This document shows positions 45,219 to 56,291 of a stretch of 64,000 nucleotides of DNA, one piece after another. The stretch's first letter is position 1; each line of letters opens with the position of its first letter. Both the position numbers and the translations under genes were made by a program. Source of the stretch: Gamsiella multidivaricata (lineage: Eukaryota > Mortierellomycota > Mortierellomycetes > Mortierellales > Mortierellaceae); contig NW_026251783.1 of NCBI RefSeq assembly GCF_025024155.1, forward strand, positions 62,001-126,000, written 5' to 3'. The notes below the pieces were generated by a model. It was not told the origin of the DNA, ran no database searches, and was given only the letters and a program-made list of their open reading frames with translations.

Positions 45219-47390
45219 ATGCCTCCAAAGCGAGATAGAGCAGTGGCTACGAAAGCGAAAATAGCCACGTCCAAAAAGACACGGAGGGCTCCTGCACTCT
45301 TCAAACGATCTCGGCCCAGTGGAGACTCTGACGACGACGACGACTCGGAGGAAGAGATTGAGACGGCCAAGGATTATCAGGATGCAGTGCGGCGTGTGAT
45401 TCTGACCTCAACCACCAACCGATACGACGATACCTTGGAACAGGATCAGCTGGCGTTTGCTGCCAGTCTGATGATGCCGGCTACGGAGCTACAGCAGGAG
45501 GATATCATGTCAATGAGACAGGATGAGGTAGTGGGACAAAGCGAGCGCCGAATTGTGTACAGCCTGGGGACATTTTGCCTCCATGCGATCGCAAAGGACT
45601 TCAAACACCTGGCCACGAAAGCTGATGCTGCGCCTCCAGTCCGTTATGATCCGCAGCAGCAGCAAACCCCACAGCGCTTGGTGCGCCAGCAAGAGCAATG
45701 GGAAAGGCGACGGAGGACAGGGGCTCATTTTCGGAGGCAGGTACAACAATTGCCTTTCTACTTGTCCATAAAGTTGTTCAGGATCCTGAAGCATGCGAGG
45801 CCGGAACTGCTATCGACCAAGCTCTGGACCAGTCTGTTTTTCCCGCCCGATTTAGTAGATATCGTTGGTGGAAGCGATGAAGAACCAGGCGTAGTACGAG
45901 GAAATGATCACATCACAGAACTGGATCTCGAGGGCTTGGTTTCTTCTCAAGTGACCGACACCGCCATCCGTAGTCACATACTAGGCACTCTTCAACTTGG
46001 ACCACAACTTGAGAGGATTAATCTGAACTTTATGGATAACCTCACGGACAAGGTCTTGGCACAACTGGTCAGTGCCTGTCCTCGATTGACGCGACTCTCG
46101 CTTAAGGGATGTACCAAGGCAGGGGATTTGACGTTGGCCAACTTGCCGCAGGGATCACTTCAAGAACTGAACATCAGCTTTGTGGCGGCGCCAACGGCCA
46201 AGGGAATCAAGCGGTTGATCCTTCAGTGTCGCGAGCTGAGAGTCCTCAAGATGGCCGGGCTTACGAATGTGAAGGATGCAATATTCCTCGATATTGAGAG
46301 GGAATTAGCTGTCGAGATGAAATTTGCCTCAGCAATAGACGATGGAGGGGACGGAAATGAATTGACCGGCCCGTCGCCGCTGTACGCACTTCAAACCCTT
46401 AAGGTATCTTCGACAACGCTGGGAGATCGCAGCTTAAAGATTCTGCTAAACTTTTGTGGGAAGTCTCTAAGACGATTGGACATCTCGGCTACCAATATTA
46501 CTCGCGTTGCACTCATCGCCGATTATTGTGTTTGGGAGGAACCGTCGAACGAGTCCGACAAAATCAAGGCGCGAATGGCGGCTTCAAGGCACCCGTCTGG
46601 ATCTGTCTACACGAACTTGGAGAAGTTGAACTTGACACGGCTGAAGATCGCGTCGGCCGATAGCCTCCTGAAGCTTTTCAAGGCTCTGCCTCCACACAGT
46701 CTACACACACTGCTTCTGGGGTATATCAGCTGCGCGCAAGTGCCCTTTAGCGACAGCCTTCTCTATCAGCTCTGCCCGTACCTTGAATCCGAACGTGCTA
46801 GTAATACGGATCTTGAAACTAGCATTTCTCGTGAGGAGGCACCTCCGCTGCCCGCCATCTATCCTGATCCGTTTACACCTGCGCCTGAAGTGCGTCCCGA
46901 GTTCCATCTGCATACACTCTCGCTTTTTGGAAACGCGTTCATCGGTCGATCGATACAACTGGACTACGGCCTGCACTTGCTGCTCAAACGGCTGTCCCCG
47001 TTTCTCAAGCGTCTGGAGCTTGGATATACCTACTGCAGATCTGCTATTCTCGAGGGCCTAATCGAACCCCAAGAAGAGACCGATCCCGGTGCTACCCTGT
47101 TGGCAAAAAGAGACTATTTTTCTGATAACGTTATTCTAGAGGAATTGGGACTAGACGAGACTCACATTGACGACGAAGCAGCATTAATCGTTTCTCGGTT
47201 CCGAAGACTCAATCGACTGTCACTACAAAATACGCGTATAGGCAAGGAGGCTGTGGAACAGATTGTGAGGGCATGTCCTCTCTTAGCTAGTCTGGATCTG
47301 ACGAGCTGTCGTAGTATTCCTCTGCTGGATCGACGAACACTACTGAAGGATGTGAGGGAAGCGACAGCTACTAAACCAGGGGCAAAGTAG
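45219..47390 (+). CDS. Leucine-rich-repeat protein, Rad7/Amn1-like, 723 aa
   Basis: Intronless. The N-terminus is Lys/Arg-rich with an acidic cluster (SGDSDDDDDSEEEIE), suggesting nuclear localisation. A helical segment (LPFYLSIKLFRILKHARPEL) leads into at least ten leucine-rich repeats of the cysteine-containing/RNI type: LERINLNFMDNLTDKVLAQL, CPRLTRLSLKGCTKAGDLTL, SLRRLDISATNITRV, LNRLSLQNTRIGKEAVEQIV, CPLLASLDLTSC. Such repeats occur in F-box proteins and in Rad7, which works in global-genome nucleotide excision repair. I see no clear F-box, so substrate-adaptor function is inference. An in-frame ATG at 45141 would add a hydrophobic leader; ATG 45219 (MPPKRDR) is preferred as the basic start. 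Confidence 0.85.
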   Translation: MPPKRDRAVATKAKIATSKKTRRAPALFKRSRPSGDSDDDDDSEEEIETAKDYQDAVRRVILTSTTNRYDDTLEQDQLAFAASLMMPATELQQEDIMSMRQDEVVGQSERRIVYSLGTFCLHAIAKDFKHLATKADAAPPVRYDPQQQQTPQRLVRQQEQWERRRRTGAHFRRQVQQLPFYLSIKLFRILKHARPELLSTKLWTSLFFPPDLVDIVGGSDEEPGVVRGNDHITELDLEGLVSSQVTDTAIRSHILGTLQLGPQLERINLNFMDNLTDKVLAQLVSACPRLTRLSLKGCTKAGDLTLANLPQGSLQELNISFVAAPTAKGIKRLILQCRELRVLKMAGLTNVKDAIFLDIERELAVEMKFASAIDDGGDGNELTGPSPLYALQTLKVSSTTLGDRSLKILLNFCGKSLRRLDISATNITRVALIADYCVWEEPSNESDKIKARMAASRHPSGSVYTNLEKLNLTRLKIASADSLLKLFKALPPHSLHTLLLGYISCAQVPFSDSLLYQLCPYLESERASNTDLETSISREEAPPLPAIYPDPFTPAPEVRPEFHLHTLSLFGNAFIGRSIQLDYGLHLLLKRLSPFLKRLELGYTYCRSAILEGLIEPQEETDPGATLLAKRDYFSDNVILEELGLDETHIDDEAALIVSRFRRLNRLSLQNTRIGKEAVEQIVRACPLLASLDLTSCRSIPLLDRRTLLKDVREATATKPGAK

Positions 47391-47718
47391 CGGGGGATGG
47401 GATTTGAGTGGACGAATTCCAAACGGCTTCGGGTAACCCTTTTTTTATGCATAATAGAAAAGGCAGACCAGCCTTCGATTCTCATCATCATCTTGTTGAA
47501 TTCTCTTCCTCGCACACTGAGCAAAATACAAAATATACTATCCTGATGTAAGTGGCAGACCTTGTACCCAAGGTTGCTTCTCGAGATATCGCAACGAAGG
47601 AATTGAAGAACAAAAAGATGCCTGTGTCGAACTATCCGATTCTCTGGTGGACTGCACCTTTTCCATCCTTTGTTCAACCTAGAGTCCTTAGTTACTGAGC
47701 GATTGTTGGCTCGAGTAC
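47391..47718. other. LRR gene 3' flank
   Basis: No gene is seen. The 5' end of the GT10 relic may begin within the last 50 bases, but its N-terminus cannot be defined. Confidence 0.4.
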
Positions 47719-48961
47719 ATGTTTACTTTTACGCAGGACAGAAATTCTTTGCAAGCAGCCATTGTCGTGTTGTTCGATGGATCACAATTGGATGCGGGCG
47801 ATATACCTGCATTAGGAAGAAACGTCTCAGGCCTGGGTGCTCAACAGAGGTATGTCAGACACCTCTCCTGGCTTCTTCACGAACTCTCCGTCGCTTCATT
47901 GACATTCAGATTGGTTCCGTATAATGCTCGGTCCACCAAGCGGCTCGGGGCGTAGAAAGTCGCTCTCTTCACCAGCACCATTTACGCATATCTGGTCCTA
48001 AGGCTTCAATTCTGACGTGGTTGAGACACTCTTCCAGCCATCAGACATAGCACCTTCTCTCTCAGTCAGCGGTAAAAGCTTTTTCGAGACCGACACGTTC
48101 CTTGAGGCTGTGACAGTACCTCCGTTGGTCGACTTGGCTGAGAAGAACCGATTAAGAGCACTCATGAAGGATCAGGGCGGCAGAGCCCTGGCAGTGTGGA
48201 TAGTAGGCTACGACAATGGTACTGATGCGCCGATGAGACGCAAGGGCTCGCTGAGCGGCCGTGAAAGCTATGTAGAGGCACTTCTCGATCTGATGGATGT
48301 GGATATCTACGGAACCTGTATGAATAATACCGCATGACCAGCTCATAACGACTCTCAGAGTATGTGATACCTTATTTTGTTTCATTTTTTGTGCCTTGAA
48401 AACCTTGAAAACATGGATGTACAAAGTAGTGTTTTATCTATACCCCTACACTAGAATCACTTACACTCAAAGAAATCATGGCCGACTACAAGCTTGTGTT
48501 TGCTTTGGAACGATACAATTGCCAGGACTATGTTATAAGCACTCTAGCAGATGCCTTGACTGTAGGTGCGGTTCCGATTGTGGACGGGCCCAAGGACTAC
48601 AGTCGCTTTTTCCCGACAAAAAACCCACTTGTTCGACTGAACTCTTTCATCTCTCCGCAGCTCCTGGTCCGAGAACTGGACAGCTTGGACAAAAACGACG
48701 CCCTCTACCTCGAACGACTCCACTATAAAATCGTTACAACAACTAGAAAGACCAAGATTTCGCCTTCGTTCCGGGAGGCCTTTGGCAGAGTGAGGGAAAC
48801 GAGAGCAGTAGACAAGAAGAGCGTTGTCGCGTGGGGTCCTAATCGATATAGTGCGTATTGCGGGATTTGTCGACTCGCACATGACCTTTCTTAAGGCATT
48901 GAAAACACACCAACCGTCTCAGGAAGCTGTGAAACGGAACCGCGATATCTATCTGCTCAGG
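47719..48961 (+). pseudogene. GT10 alpha-1,3/1,4-fucosyltransferase, disrupted
   Basis: Three separated stretches resemble a family 10 fucosyltransferase. 47719 on: AAIVVLFDGSQLDAGDIPAL. 48017-48334: WIVGYDNG...GRESYVEALLDLMDVDIYGTCMNN, then an in-frame TGA where the frame otherwise continues (PAHNDSQ). 48475-48892: YKLVFALERYNCQDYV, ALTVGAVPIVDGPKDYS, the donor-binding core of the family. The frame linking the first two stretches contains stops at about 47900 and 48000, and a one-base shift at about 48889 cuts off the C-terminus (FLKALKTHQPSQEAVKRNRD continues in another frame to 48961). An intron between about 48359 and 48474 is plausible. The gene would have added fucose to glycans in the Golgi. 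Four lesions make a functional gene unlikely. Confidence 0.7.
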
Positions 48962-50141
48962 TGAAAGCGTACGACGAATGCCTACAATAACAACAACAAC
49001 AACAACATCCCTTCTCGACCCTAGAGACAAGACCAAATGAGAGCTTAATAAATGTGAAGGTCATGTTTGGTAAACTTGAGGCCGGCTTCGACCCACCTTC
49101 GACATCCGAGATGCTCCTTCTTCAGCAACAACAAGCCACGAATGGCAATGCGACGTCTCCGCCGTTCGAGATGTTCTATTTCCCGGTCTTGATCCTAGCC
49201 ACGTCCATGGATGCGCGTAGGATGTGTTTTTGGCCTTCGCGATATTTGTTCTAAAGCAAGGTTCCTGGGGACGGTCGGGAGGCGCGGTTGTTGGAGAGGG
49301 TGATGTTACGCGAACTGGGCGAGAACCTGTTGTATGAGTAGCCTGGAAGCACATGTTTGTAAGTAAAATCGCGTCGTAGCGCGTAGGATACAGAGACCGT
49401 GCGCTCGTCCGTGGACAAAGACCACCCAACATTCGAAGGGAACCTGAAGGTTGTCAGGATTCATTTGTGTTTCTTCATGTTGCACACTGCTCGTGTCATG
49501 TAGATTGTCAAGCGCTCTGTTGCTCCTTGAATCTGTGGATAGATAATTTCACCTTTTCATCCTCATGGATGTATGCTCCCGCCATGTGATGGACATGATT
49601 TCCCCCCAAGGAAATATGACAGCCCATGGCGATATGTCCTTTATCTGCTTGGACATGGTCCTGGTCTGCAGAGAGAAGCGTTCCTTCAGAGCATGGTGTT
49701 TCCCCCCACCCCAACAGAGGACTTTGCTAGGCTTTATTTATTTCCGGCATATAATACGCTGCATGAGAAAGGAAACAGAAGGACGGATGCGCATGTGCGG
49801 GGCGCCACTACCGCAAAGAAGAGAGGGCATGGGCAACCTTGTTCCCTCTTCACCTTACTTTGTAGACAGCAAGTTCTTTTCTTCTCTATCCCCGCTCTTG
49901 CAACTTTGATCGCTCATCCGCCCACTCGTCGTCATTTCACACTTTCCATCACAGCCATCACAGTCATCACATCCAGCCAGCCAACCATCTATCCATCTAT
50001 ACATCGACTCAATCGACTCTCCTCGGTTCTCGATAAAAAAATACCATCTTTCAGAAGCGAGACGCCTTACTTACCACACCCATACCTTCAATCACTTGCT
50101 TATCTCACCCCACTTCCCTGTCCTCGCACGGCCTCAAGTCC
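48962..50141. other. Intergenic and promoter of the OSR1-like kinase
   Basis: An AAC trinucleotide run lies at about 48985-49008. A 66-codon Gln-containing ORF at 49054..49254 has no recognisable features. A pyrimidine/ATC-rich leader precedes the kinase ATG. Confidence 0.5.
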
Positions 50142-53100
50142 ATGGAACGCATCTCCTCAGGACCTATCAGACGGCCCAGCAGCATCTACAGCGGATCAGG
50201 TCACTTCCCAACCTCGCCTGTCGGCAGTGGTGCACCCGTCCCAGTCGTTTCCCACGACGACCAGTTCTCAAATAACCCAGAGGACTATGATGTGCGTCTT
50301 CCAATTGGTATGCCAAATACACCCACCCCCTACCCAGCAGCACAGCAGCTTTAACAACCCATCCTCCTCTATTAAACATCTGTATTCGCGTGTGTTTAAT
50401 CAATTGGTCCCGTCTTCACGTCCGAGAATACTCACGCTGGACCAATATCTCATTTCATGCTTTAAGGATATGGCTCCTCGGCTGTTGTGTACGATGCCTA
50501 CTACAAGCCTTTGAACAGGCGAGTCGCCATCAAAGTCATCGACCTGGATATGTTTGAACGAAACCAGATTGACGAGCTTCGGAGAGAGACCCAGGTCATG
50601 GCTCTATGCAAGCACCCCAATGTCTTGCGTGTCAATGGGGCGTTCGTGACCGAAAGCAAGCTGTACATCGTTACGCCATATCTTTCTGCGGGTAGGTCTA
50701 GGCCACGGCCAAACAGTATTTTTTTCCGGTCTTTTTGGGAGGAGCATGGGTGACCATTGGAGGTGTCAGACGAATCACTCCTGCATGAACGTTCAAGAAC
50801 TAACGCGACGTATCTTCGTTTTGCCTTGCGTCTTTATTTTGATTTGCATGTTTTGTGCAGGATCATGTTTGGATATCATGAAGACTGCCTACCCAGATGG
50901 CTTTGATGAGATCTCGATCGCCACCATCCTGAAGCAAGCCTTACAGGGATTGGACTACCTTCACAAGAACGGGCACATTCACAGGCAAGTTGGGTCTCAG
51001 GCTGTCCCAACATGACATCATGCAAGGAGATGGACAGAGTGAGATATGGTTTAGCAACAATACCCTAACATCTCATCTTGGTATGCCGCTTTGCACACAG
51101 GGATGTGAAGGCCGGTAATCTTCTAATGGACGACGATGGATCGGTACTATTGGCGGACTTCGGTGTATCCTCGTCACTAATGGAGAACGGAGACAGGCGC
51201 GGCATGAGAAAGACATTTGTTGGTACGCCTTGCTGGATGGCACCAGAGGTCATGGAGCAGGCGGGATACGATTACAAGGCCGATATTTGGAGCTTTGGTA
51301 TCACTGCGATCGAACTGGCCACCGGCCATGCACCTTTCGCCAAATACCCTCCAATCAAGGTACAAAAACTTGGTCTTATTTCTTGTTGTGCGTCGATATT
51401 GCCGTTTGTTTTGATATTTCTAACGTGTAGCTGCTTATGCATGTGACAACAGGTCTTGATGTTAACTCTCTCGAATGACCCGCCCACACTGGATCGCGAA
51501 TCAACCAAGCACCGCTATTCCAAACTGCTCAAGGAGATGATCGACTCCTGCCTGCAGAAGGACCCTACCAGGAGGTAAGCATTCGCACTTGTCCATGTTT
51601 TTGTGTTACCAATGGACACTGAGTCTGAGCCCGCATGTGTGTTCGTTAGACCCTCGGCCGAAAAACTGTTGAACCATTCATTCTTCAAGCAAGCTAAGAA
51701 AAAATCGTACCTCGTGACGTCTCTGCTGGCAAATCTCCCACCTCTGGAACAGCGGCCTCCCAAGAGTAAGTTTACGCCGCCAAAAAAAAAAAAAATACTC
51801 AGGATGCCTTCTTTTCAAGGACGTCTTTATTAAAATCTCCGGCTTGTGCACTTTGCTCGACGTAGAAGCCCCGCCAAAGGCTGCGCTTCCACAAAAGGGC
51901 GTTTCCTGGGATTTCGACGGCGATGACGACACGGATGAACCTGTCCGTCGACCACGTACCGTAACGTTTGAAACGTCAAATCGGCCTGTTTCGACCGCTA
52001 CGACGGACTCAATATCCTCATCAGGTGCGGGCGGCACCCCTGTCCTGGAATCGAGACCTCTGGAAGGGTATTCTGAGGATGGAATGTCGCCTCAGAGCGC
52101 CACAACCGTTTCAAGCCAAACTGGCGAAAAGCCTATACGGAAATCGCGCTTCGTTGTCGATGGTATGGCATCTCCTCCTCCGTCGTATAATGCAATGCCT
52201 ACCAGTTCCATACAGTCGGATCACAACCTACACGGCCTCGGTGTATCTTCCAATGGTGCTGAACTAGCAGGTGCGCCCGAGATTAAGAGAGGGCGCTTTA
52301 GCGTCAAAGACACGCCAACCATTTCATCCCCTTCGCCTGCAAGCATGAAGGCTGCAGCCAGCGAGGCGCTCTTGTCGCCGTCGCGCAGCCTGTCGCCTTC
52401 GCCCATCGAAGGTACTCCGGATGGTGTGAACATTGGTGGGCCACTTGACATAGGATCAGGTAATACAATGAGGACGCGATCTGATTTTCATTTCCGGCAT
52501 CCAGCTTGTGGCTCTATTCATTTATTGATGAGTTTACTTTGCGCAACCTCTAGAACGAAAATCAAGGTTTGAGGTCCATCATAGTCCTGCTCCTCCAACA
52601 TCTGGTGCCTCGGGTTTAGTAAATGGGACCGGTCTGCATTCGCCTGTGTTGTCTGCTACAAACACAAGAGATTCGTCACAGACAAGGGTGTCTCGATTTA
52701 GCGTTGAACCTAGCCAGCCATCCCAAGACACTAGCGCAGTGCTTTCGACTGTTGGAACACCCAATCTCTCACAGGGCAAACGCAGTCGCTTCCAGGTGTC
52801 GAGTGTCGATGAGATATCAGCAGGCATGAATAATCTATAAGAATTGGCCATTAAATCTCTCAAAAAAATTCTCCAGAAGTGCTCATCATGTTAAGCATTC
52901 GTCCTGTTCTCGCTTTTGTGCAATTAGGTGTGGATGCAAGTGGATCGATCAACTCAACACCCGACACGTCGCCTTCAGGATCTCTATTGGCAGGACATAG
53001 CGATCTTATCGATGCACAGGGCGGCAATCCGGTCTATGCGCACCTGGAGACCCTCTATCGCCAGAACGAACAGCAGCGAGCCATTCTCGTAGAGCTATTT

Positions 53101-53352
53101 GCAGGATTTGGAATGAAACCCAGCCAACCTGCCAGCATGCCGTCTTCGGGTGACAAGAGCCAGCCTGTTCTTTCTGAGAGCTCAAGTGCCGGAGCAGCCG
53201 TGACGACAACTGGAGGATCAGTTCACCGTCAAGATACTGCGTATGGTATGGAGAAGCAGCTTCAACTGACTGTCCGTGAGAATGAGAGTCTGCGCAGAGA
53301 AAACGAGGCCCTGAAACGAGAACTTGATCGTCTGCGTCGAGGAGGTCTTTGA
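50142..53352 (+). CDS. OSR1/SPAK (Fray)-type STE20 kinase with five RFxV motifs, 766 aa
   Basis: Nine exons: 50142..50307, 50467..50691, 50861..50984, 51101..51359, 51453..51574, 51650..51765, 51866..52459, 52554..52823, 52928..53352. The intron after exon 3 has a GC donor (AG|GCAAGT); the one after exon 8 may too (AG|GCATGA), although a weak GT site at 52803 also keeps frame. Kinase domain: [28 protein letters not shown] (Asp173), [35 protein letters not shown], and LLNHSFF as in OSR1/SPAK. Instead of a CCT domain, the tail carries R-F-x-V at residues 432, 481, 540, 583 and 614, then a C-terminal coiled coil ([20 protein letters not shown]). In animals OSR1/SPAK is activated by WNK kinases and controls ion cotransporters; the fungal role is unknown. 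Confidence 0.88.
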
Positions 53353-53396
53353 GGCATCTGGGGCATTTTTTAGAGTTGACCATTTGCCAACGAATC

Positions 53397-53402
53397 AATA
53401 AA
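53397..53402 (+). terminator. AATAAA polyadenylation signal of the OSR1-like kinase
   Basis: AATAAATAAA 44 nt after the stop codon; the next gene starts only about 95 bp further on the same strand. Confidence 0.5.
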
Positions 53403-53497
53403 TAAAAAAAACACTGCAGCAGGATTGCAGATGTTTAAAGACTAGCAGCCACTACTTTTTGTATCAACATCTTCTTTTCCTTTTCATAACTAAACCG

Positions 53498-55108
53498 ATG
53501 GTCGACCGAACGCAACTCTCTGTCCTCACGTTGAACTGCTGGTAAAACACTAAGACGATCGATTGCGAGAGATGGACCGCGTGAGGAGCAGCTCTGTCAC
53601 TGACAGAACTTGCCTCAAACACAGGGGCCTTTACTTCCCATCAAAAGATCGCCGAGACAGAATGGCAGCTATCGGACGCCACCTTGTCGATGCCTCTCCT
53701 GGATACGACATCGTTGGGCTTCAAGAAGTATGGCTATACGAGGACTTTCTACTCATTCATGGCTTGGTCAAAAAGTCGCTACCGTTTGCGAGACATTGGA
53801 CTAGTGGGTTGTTTGGGTCTGGATTGGTGATTCTCTCGAAGTATCCGATTGTGAGCACGTCGTTGAGACGATTCGTGCTTAATGGAGATCCGTTACCGAA
53901 CCTTCACGGTGACTGGTTCGATGGCAAGTGCTGTGCGAGCACGGTGATCGCTCATCCGACAGCTGGAACGATTGAGGTCTTCAATACACATGTAAGGGCC
54001 GGACTTTACTATCAACTGGAACCGGGATGTATGAAAATACGCTTATGATGTTGACCATTATCATTGCGTCCTTTAAAACGGCCATATGCAAGATGCATGC
54101 GACGTATGACCCTCCTGGAACTTTGGATGTGTATCTCGGCTCCAGGTTGGCGCAGGCTTGGGACATGGCGGTGTTGCTTCGGACTGCAAAGGCTCTGGGT
54201 CGACATGTCATCGCAGTAAGTACAAAGGGGTGAGCACAAACACACATGAGCGGTAAATATCTGACTAATGGCAGCCCTTGTTCGAACAATGCCTCTTTAC
54301 TTTATGACAACAAACAAAACAACTTCGTTAGCTCGGGGATTTCAATAGCCCTCCGGATAGCCTCGTTGTCCAGTTACTCACACGATACGGAGGTGTTTGT
54401 GATAGCTGGGAGTTACTGCACCCTCGTCCACAGAATGGTGGCCTGAAGGGCCTCACAGCCGAGGAAGGAGCTGCAGTCCTGGGGATCACTTGCGACACGC
54501 CTCTGAACAGCTGGACGAGCCATGATCCATGGATAAATCAGTTGACGGGGGATCCGATAGGCGAACGGCTGGACTACATCTTCTTCGATAACAGCGAGGA
54601 GATACAGTGCATGCGTGTCGATGTTGTTCTGCAGGATAGGATTGCCGGGATAGGGGGGCCTACGGCGCCGCTGAAGAACGTGAGCGACCATTTTGCTGTT
54701 CATGCGGTGTACTCTCTCAGTTTATGGAAGCCGCCTGTTCCTCAAACAGGAGAGCAACATCATGTGCGGCAGGGTTTGTCAGAGGAGACGACTGAGGTGT
54801 TGGAGCAGATTTTGGTGGCACTTGAGCAGCACCTGCTCAAGGCTCGTCACAAGCGCGCAAGGTTCGCGTTTGTTCTCACGCCATTGCTTGTGTTGGCAGT
54901 GCTTGGGTTGATCGCAGGATTTGTGTGGATGGACAACATGTGGGAAGGAAGGGAAGGTCGAGTGGTGTGGATGGCGTTTATGCTGGTTGGAGTGAGCATG
55001 CTATCGTCGGGTTGGGTGGTATGCATGTTCTATGGATGGTTCTATGGAGGAGAGGCGGTCTCTGGGTTTGTGAACACAATCCAGGAGGTTCGAGACGCGT
55101 TGGAGTAA
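53498..55108 (+). CDS. ISC1: Inositol phosphosphingolipid phospholipase C / neutral sphingomyelinase, 436 aa
   Basis: Hydrolyses complex sphingolipids to ceramide at membranes. Exons 53498..53541, 53625..53991, 54093..54215 and 54332..55108, GT-AG, in frame. The endonuclease/exonuclease/phosphatase fold has all its metal and catalytic motifs: LTLNCWG at 10-16, GLQEVW with Glu49, FNTHMHA with Asn135 and His137, LGDFN at 179-183, LDYIFF, and VSDHFAVHA near 295. Two C-terminal membrane segments (FVLTPLLVLAVLGLIAGFVW; VVWMAFMLVGVSMLSSGWVV) match Isc1 and nSMase1. Length is close to yeast Isc1 (477). Only 145 bp separate it from the upstream kinase, so its promoter is compact. Confidence 0.95.
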
Positions 55109-55478
55109 ACACAGACGTGTATAGGTTGAAGGATGCAGGAACAAGAAACACGCTGTTGTGAAAAAATTAATGGCTCAGGAACCAATGAGCTGGTCAGGAA
55201 CGGCTCAGGAACGAATTTTAAGGTTATTCGGCGTAGGACTCTTTAGGCAAGAAGACAGAAACAAAGAAGTTGGACCAATATGCGAATTTAGGTTGCTAGC
55301 ACAACGACAAACAATGAGAAACATGATGGGAAAGAACCAGCACGCGGGTTGATACTCGAGTGGACCGGACCGCAGACAGCAATGCATTCACAATCTCATT
55401 CTTAGAGAGCTTTGTTGTTGATCGAGAGAGGCGGGTGTTTTTTATTATTTTCACTATTTTACAGGCCCGATAGACTAT
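55109..55478. other. Convergent spacer
   Basis: Between ISC1 and the His-rich gene. It contains imperfect GGCTCAGGAAC repeats at about 55169-55213. No gene is seen. Confidence 0.5.
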
Positions 55479-55859
55479 TTACATGGTGGGCTTCAAGTGG
55501 AGGCTCTCGACGTTGTTGGGATCGCCGCGCTCGCCAATCAGGCGAGAGGTGATACCATGCTGGGGGTCATCGATCTTGTGATGATGATGGTCAAGGGCGT
55601 GTGCGCCAGGGGCATGGGTATGGGCGGCTCCGGCAGCCGAGGTCTCACCCTCGCGAGGGAAGGTGGTGGGGGCCAAGTTGACACTGGGCTGGGCAGTTCC
55701 GTAGGCCACATCGTGGTGCTGGTTGATAGACTCGGTGTGGGTGGTGGGTGCAGTGGAATCGTGATGGTCGTGATTGCCGGTGACCTTGTGGACCAAATGG
55801 GAGGCCTTGTCCTTGATGGTCTCCATGGCGGAGGGCTTGTGTTCGGTAGTGTTAGTCAT
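55479..55859 (-). CDS. Small His-rich hydrophilic protein, 126 aa
   Basis: A single exon starting MTNTTEHKPSAMETIKDKAS. The N-terminal 35 residues look like an amphipathic helix (METIKDKASHLVHKVTG). The rest is rich in His, Ala, Gly, Pro and Thr, with NHDHHD and DHHHHK clusters, and ends GERGDPNNVESLHLKPTM. There is no signal peptide, membrane segment or Cys. It resembles fungal stress-induced hydrophilins in composition only; I do not recognise the family. The His clusters could bind zinc or nickel, which is a guess. A strong TATA box 90 bp upstream and skewed codon use suggest high expression. Convergent with ISC1. Confidence 0.72.
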   Translation of the reverse strand: MTNTTEHKPSAMETIKDKASHLVHKVTGNHDHHDSTAPTTHTESINQHHDVAYGTAQPSVNLAPTTFPREGETSAAGAAHTHAPGAHALDHHHHKIDDPQHGITSRLIGERGDPNNVESLHLKPTM

Positions 55860-56291
55860 TTTTGAGGGGTGGTGGGTTGGAGGTTTTGTGTTTGAGTGTG
55901 GGGGTTGTTGGAAGAATGAAGAGAAGAAAAGAGAGGAAGAGGCGAACCCTTTTATATATGTGGACCTGAAAAAAAGAGTTAAGTCGCTCATGACCAAGGA
56001 CGATGTGAACCTATAGGATAGAAGTGTTCGGGATGACATCGCTTCTCGTGCAACTGAGACTAAGAAGCATCATCAATAGTTAAAAGGGTTCGCGTGATGT
56101 CACTGTGATAGGACGAAGAATCCATTTACGTCCGTCATGCATCTTTCGCCTGCTATTGTACATTCTTTTTTCTTCCTTAACATACACAACTCTTCATAAA
56201 TATATTTTATCTCACTTCGCAGGGTCAATCTCCTTCCATACTCTCATTCCTCGAAATAAAGTACCATATTCCTCGCTCGTATAAACTAACC
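55860..56291. other. Divergent promoter region
   Basis: Between the His-rich gene and the XPG-like relic. It holds the TATA box of the former and an AT-rich AAATATATTTT near 56197-56208 that may be the old TATA of the latter. Confidence 0.5.
55949..55958 (-). promoter_or_regulatory. TATA box of the His-rich gene
   Basis: On the minus strand the sequence reads TATATAAAAG, a near-consensus TATA box, 90 nt before the ATG at 55859. Confidence 0.7.

Noticed and set aside
49573..50514. 313-codon plus-strand ORF before the OSR1-like kinase
   Set aside because: It reads through the promoter, the first exon in another frame and an intron; the kinase frame is supported instead.
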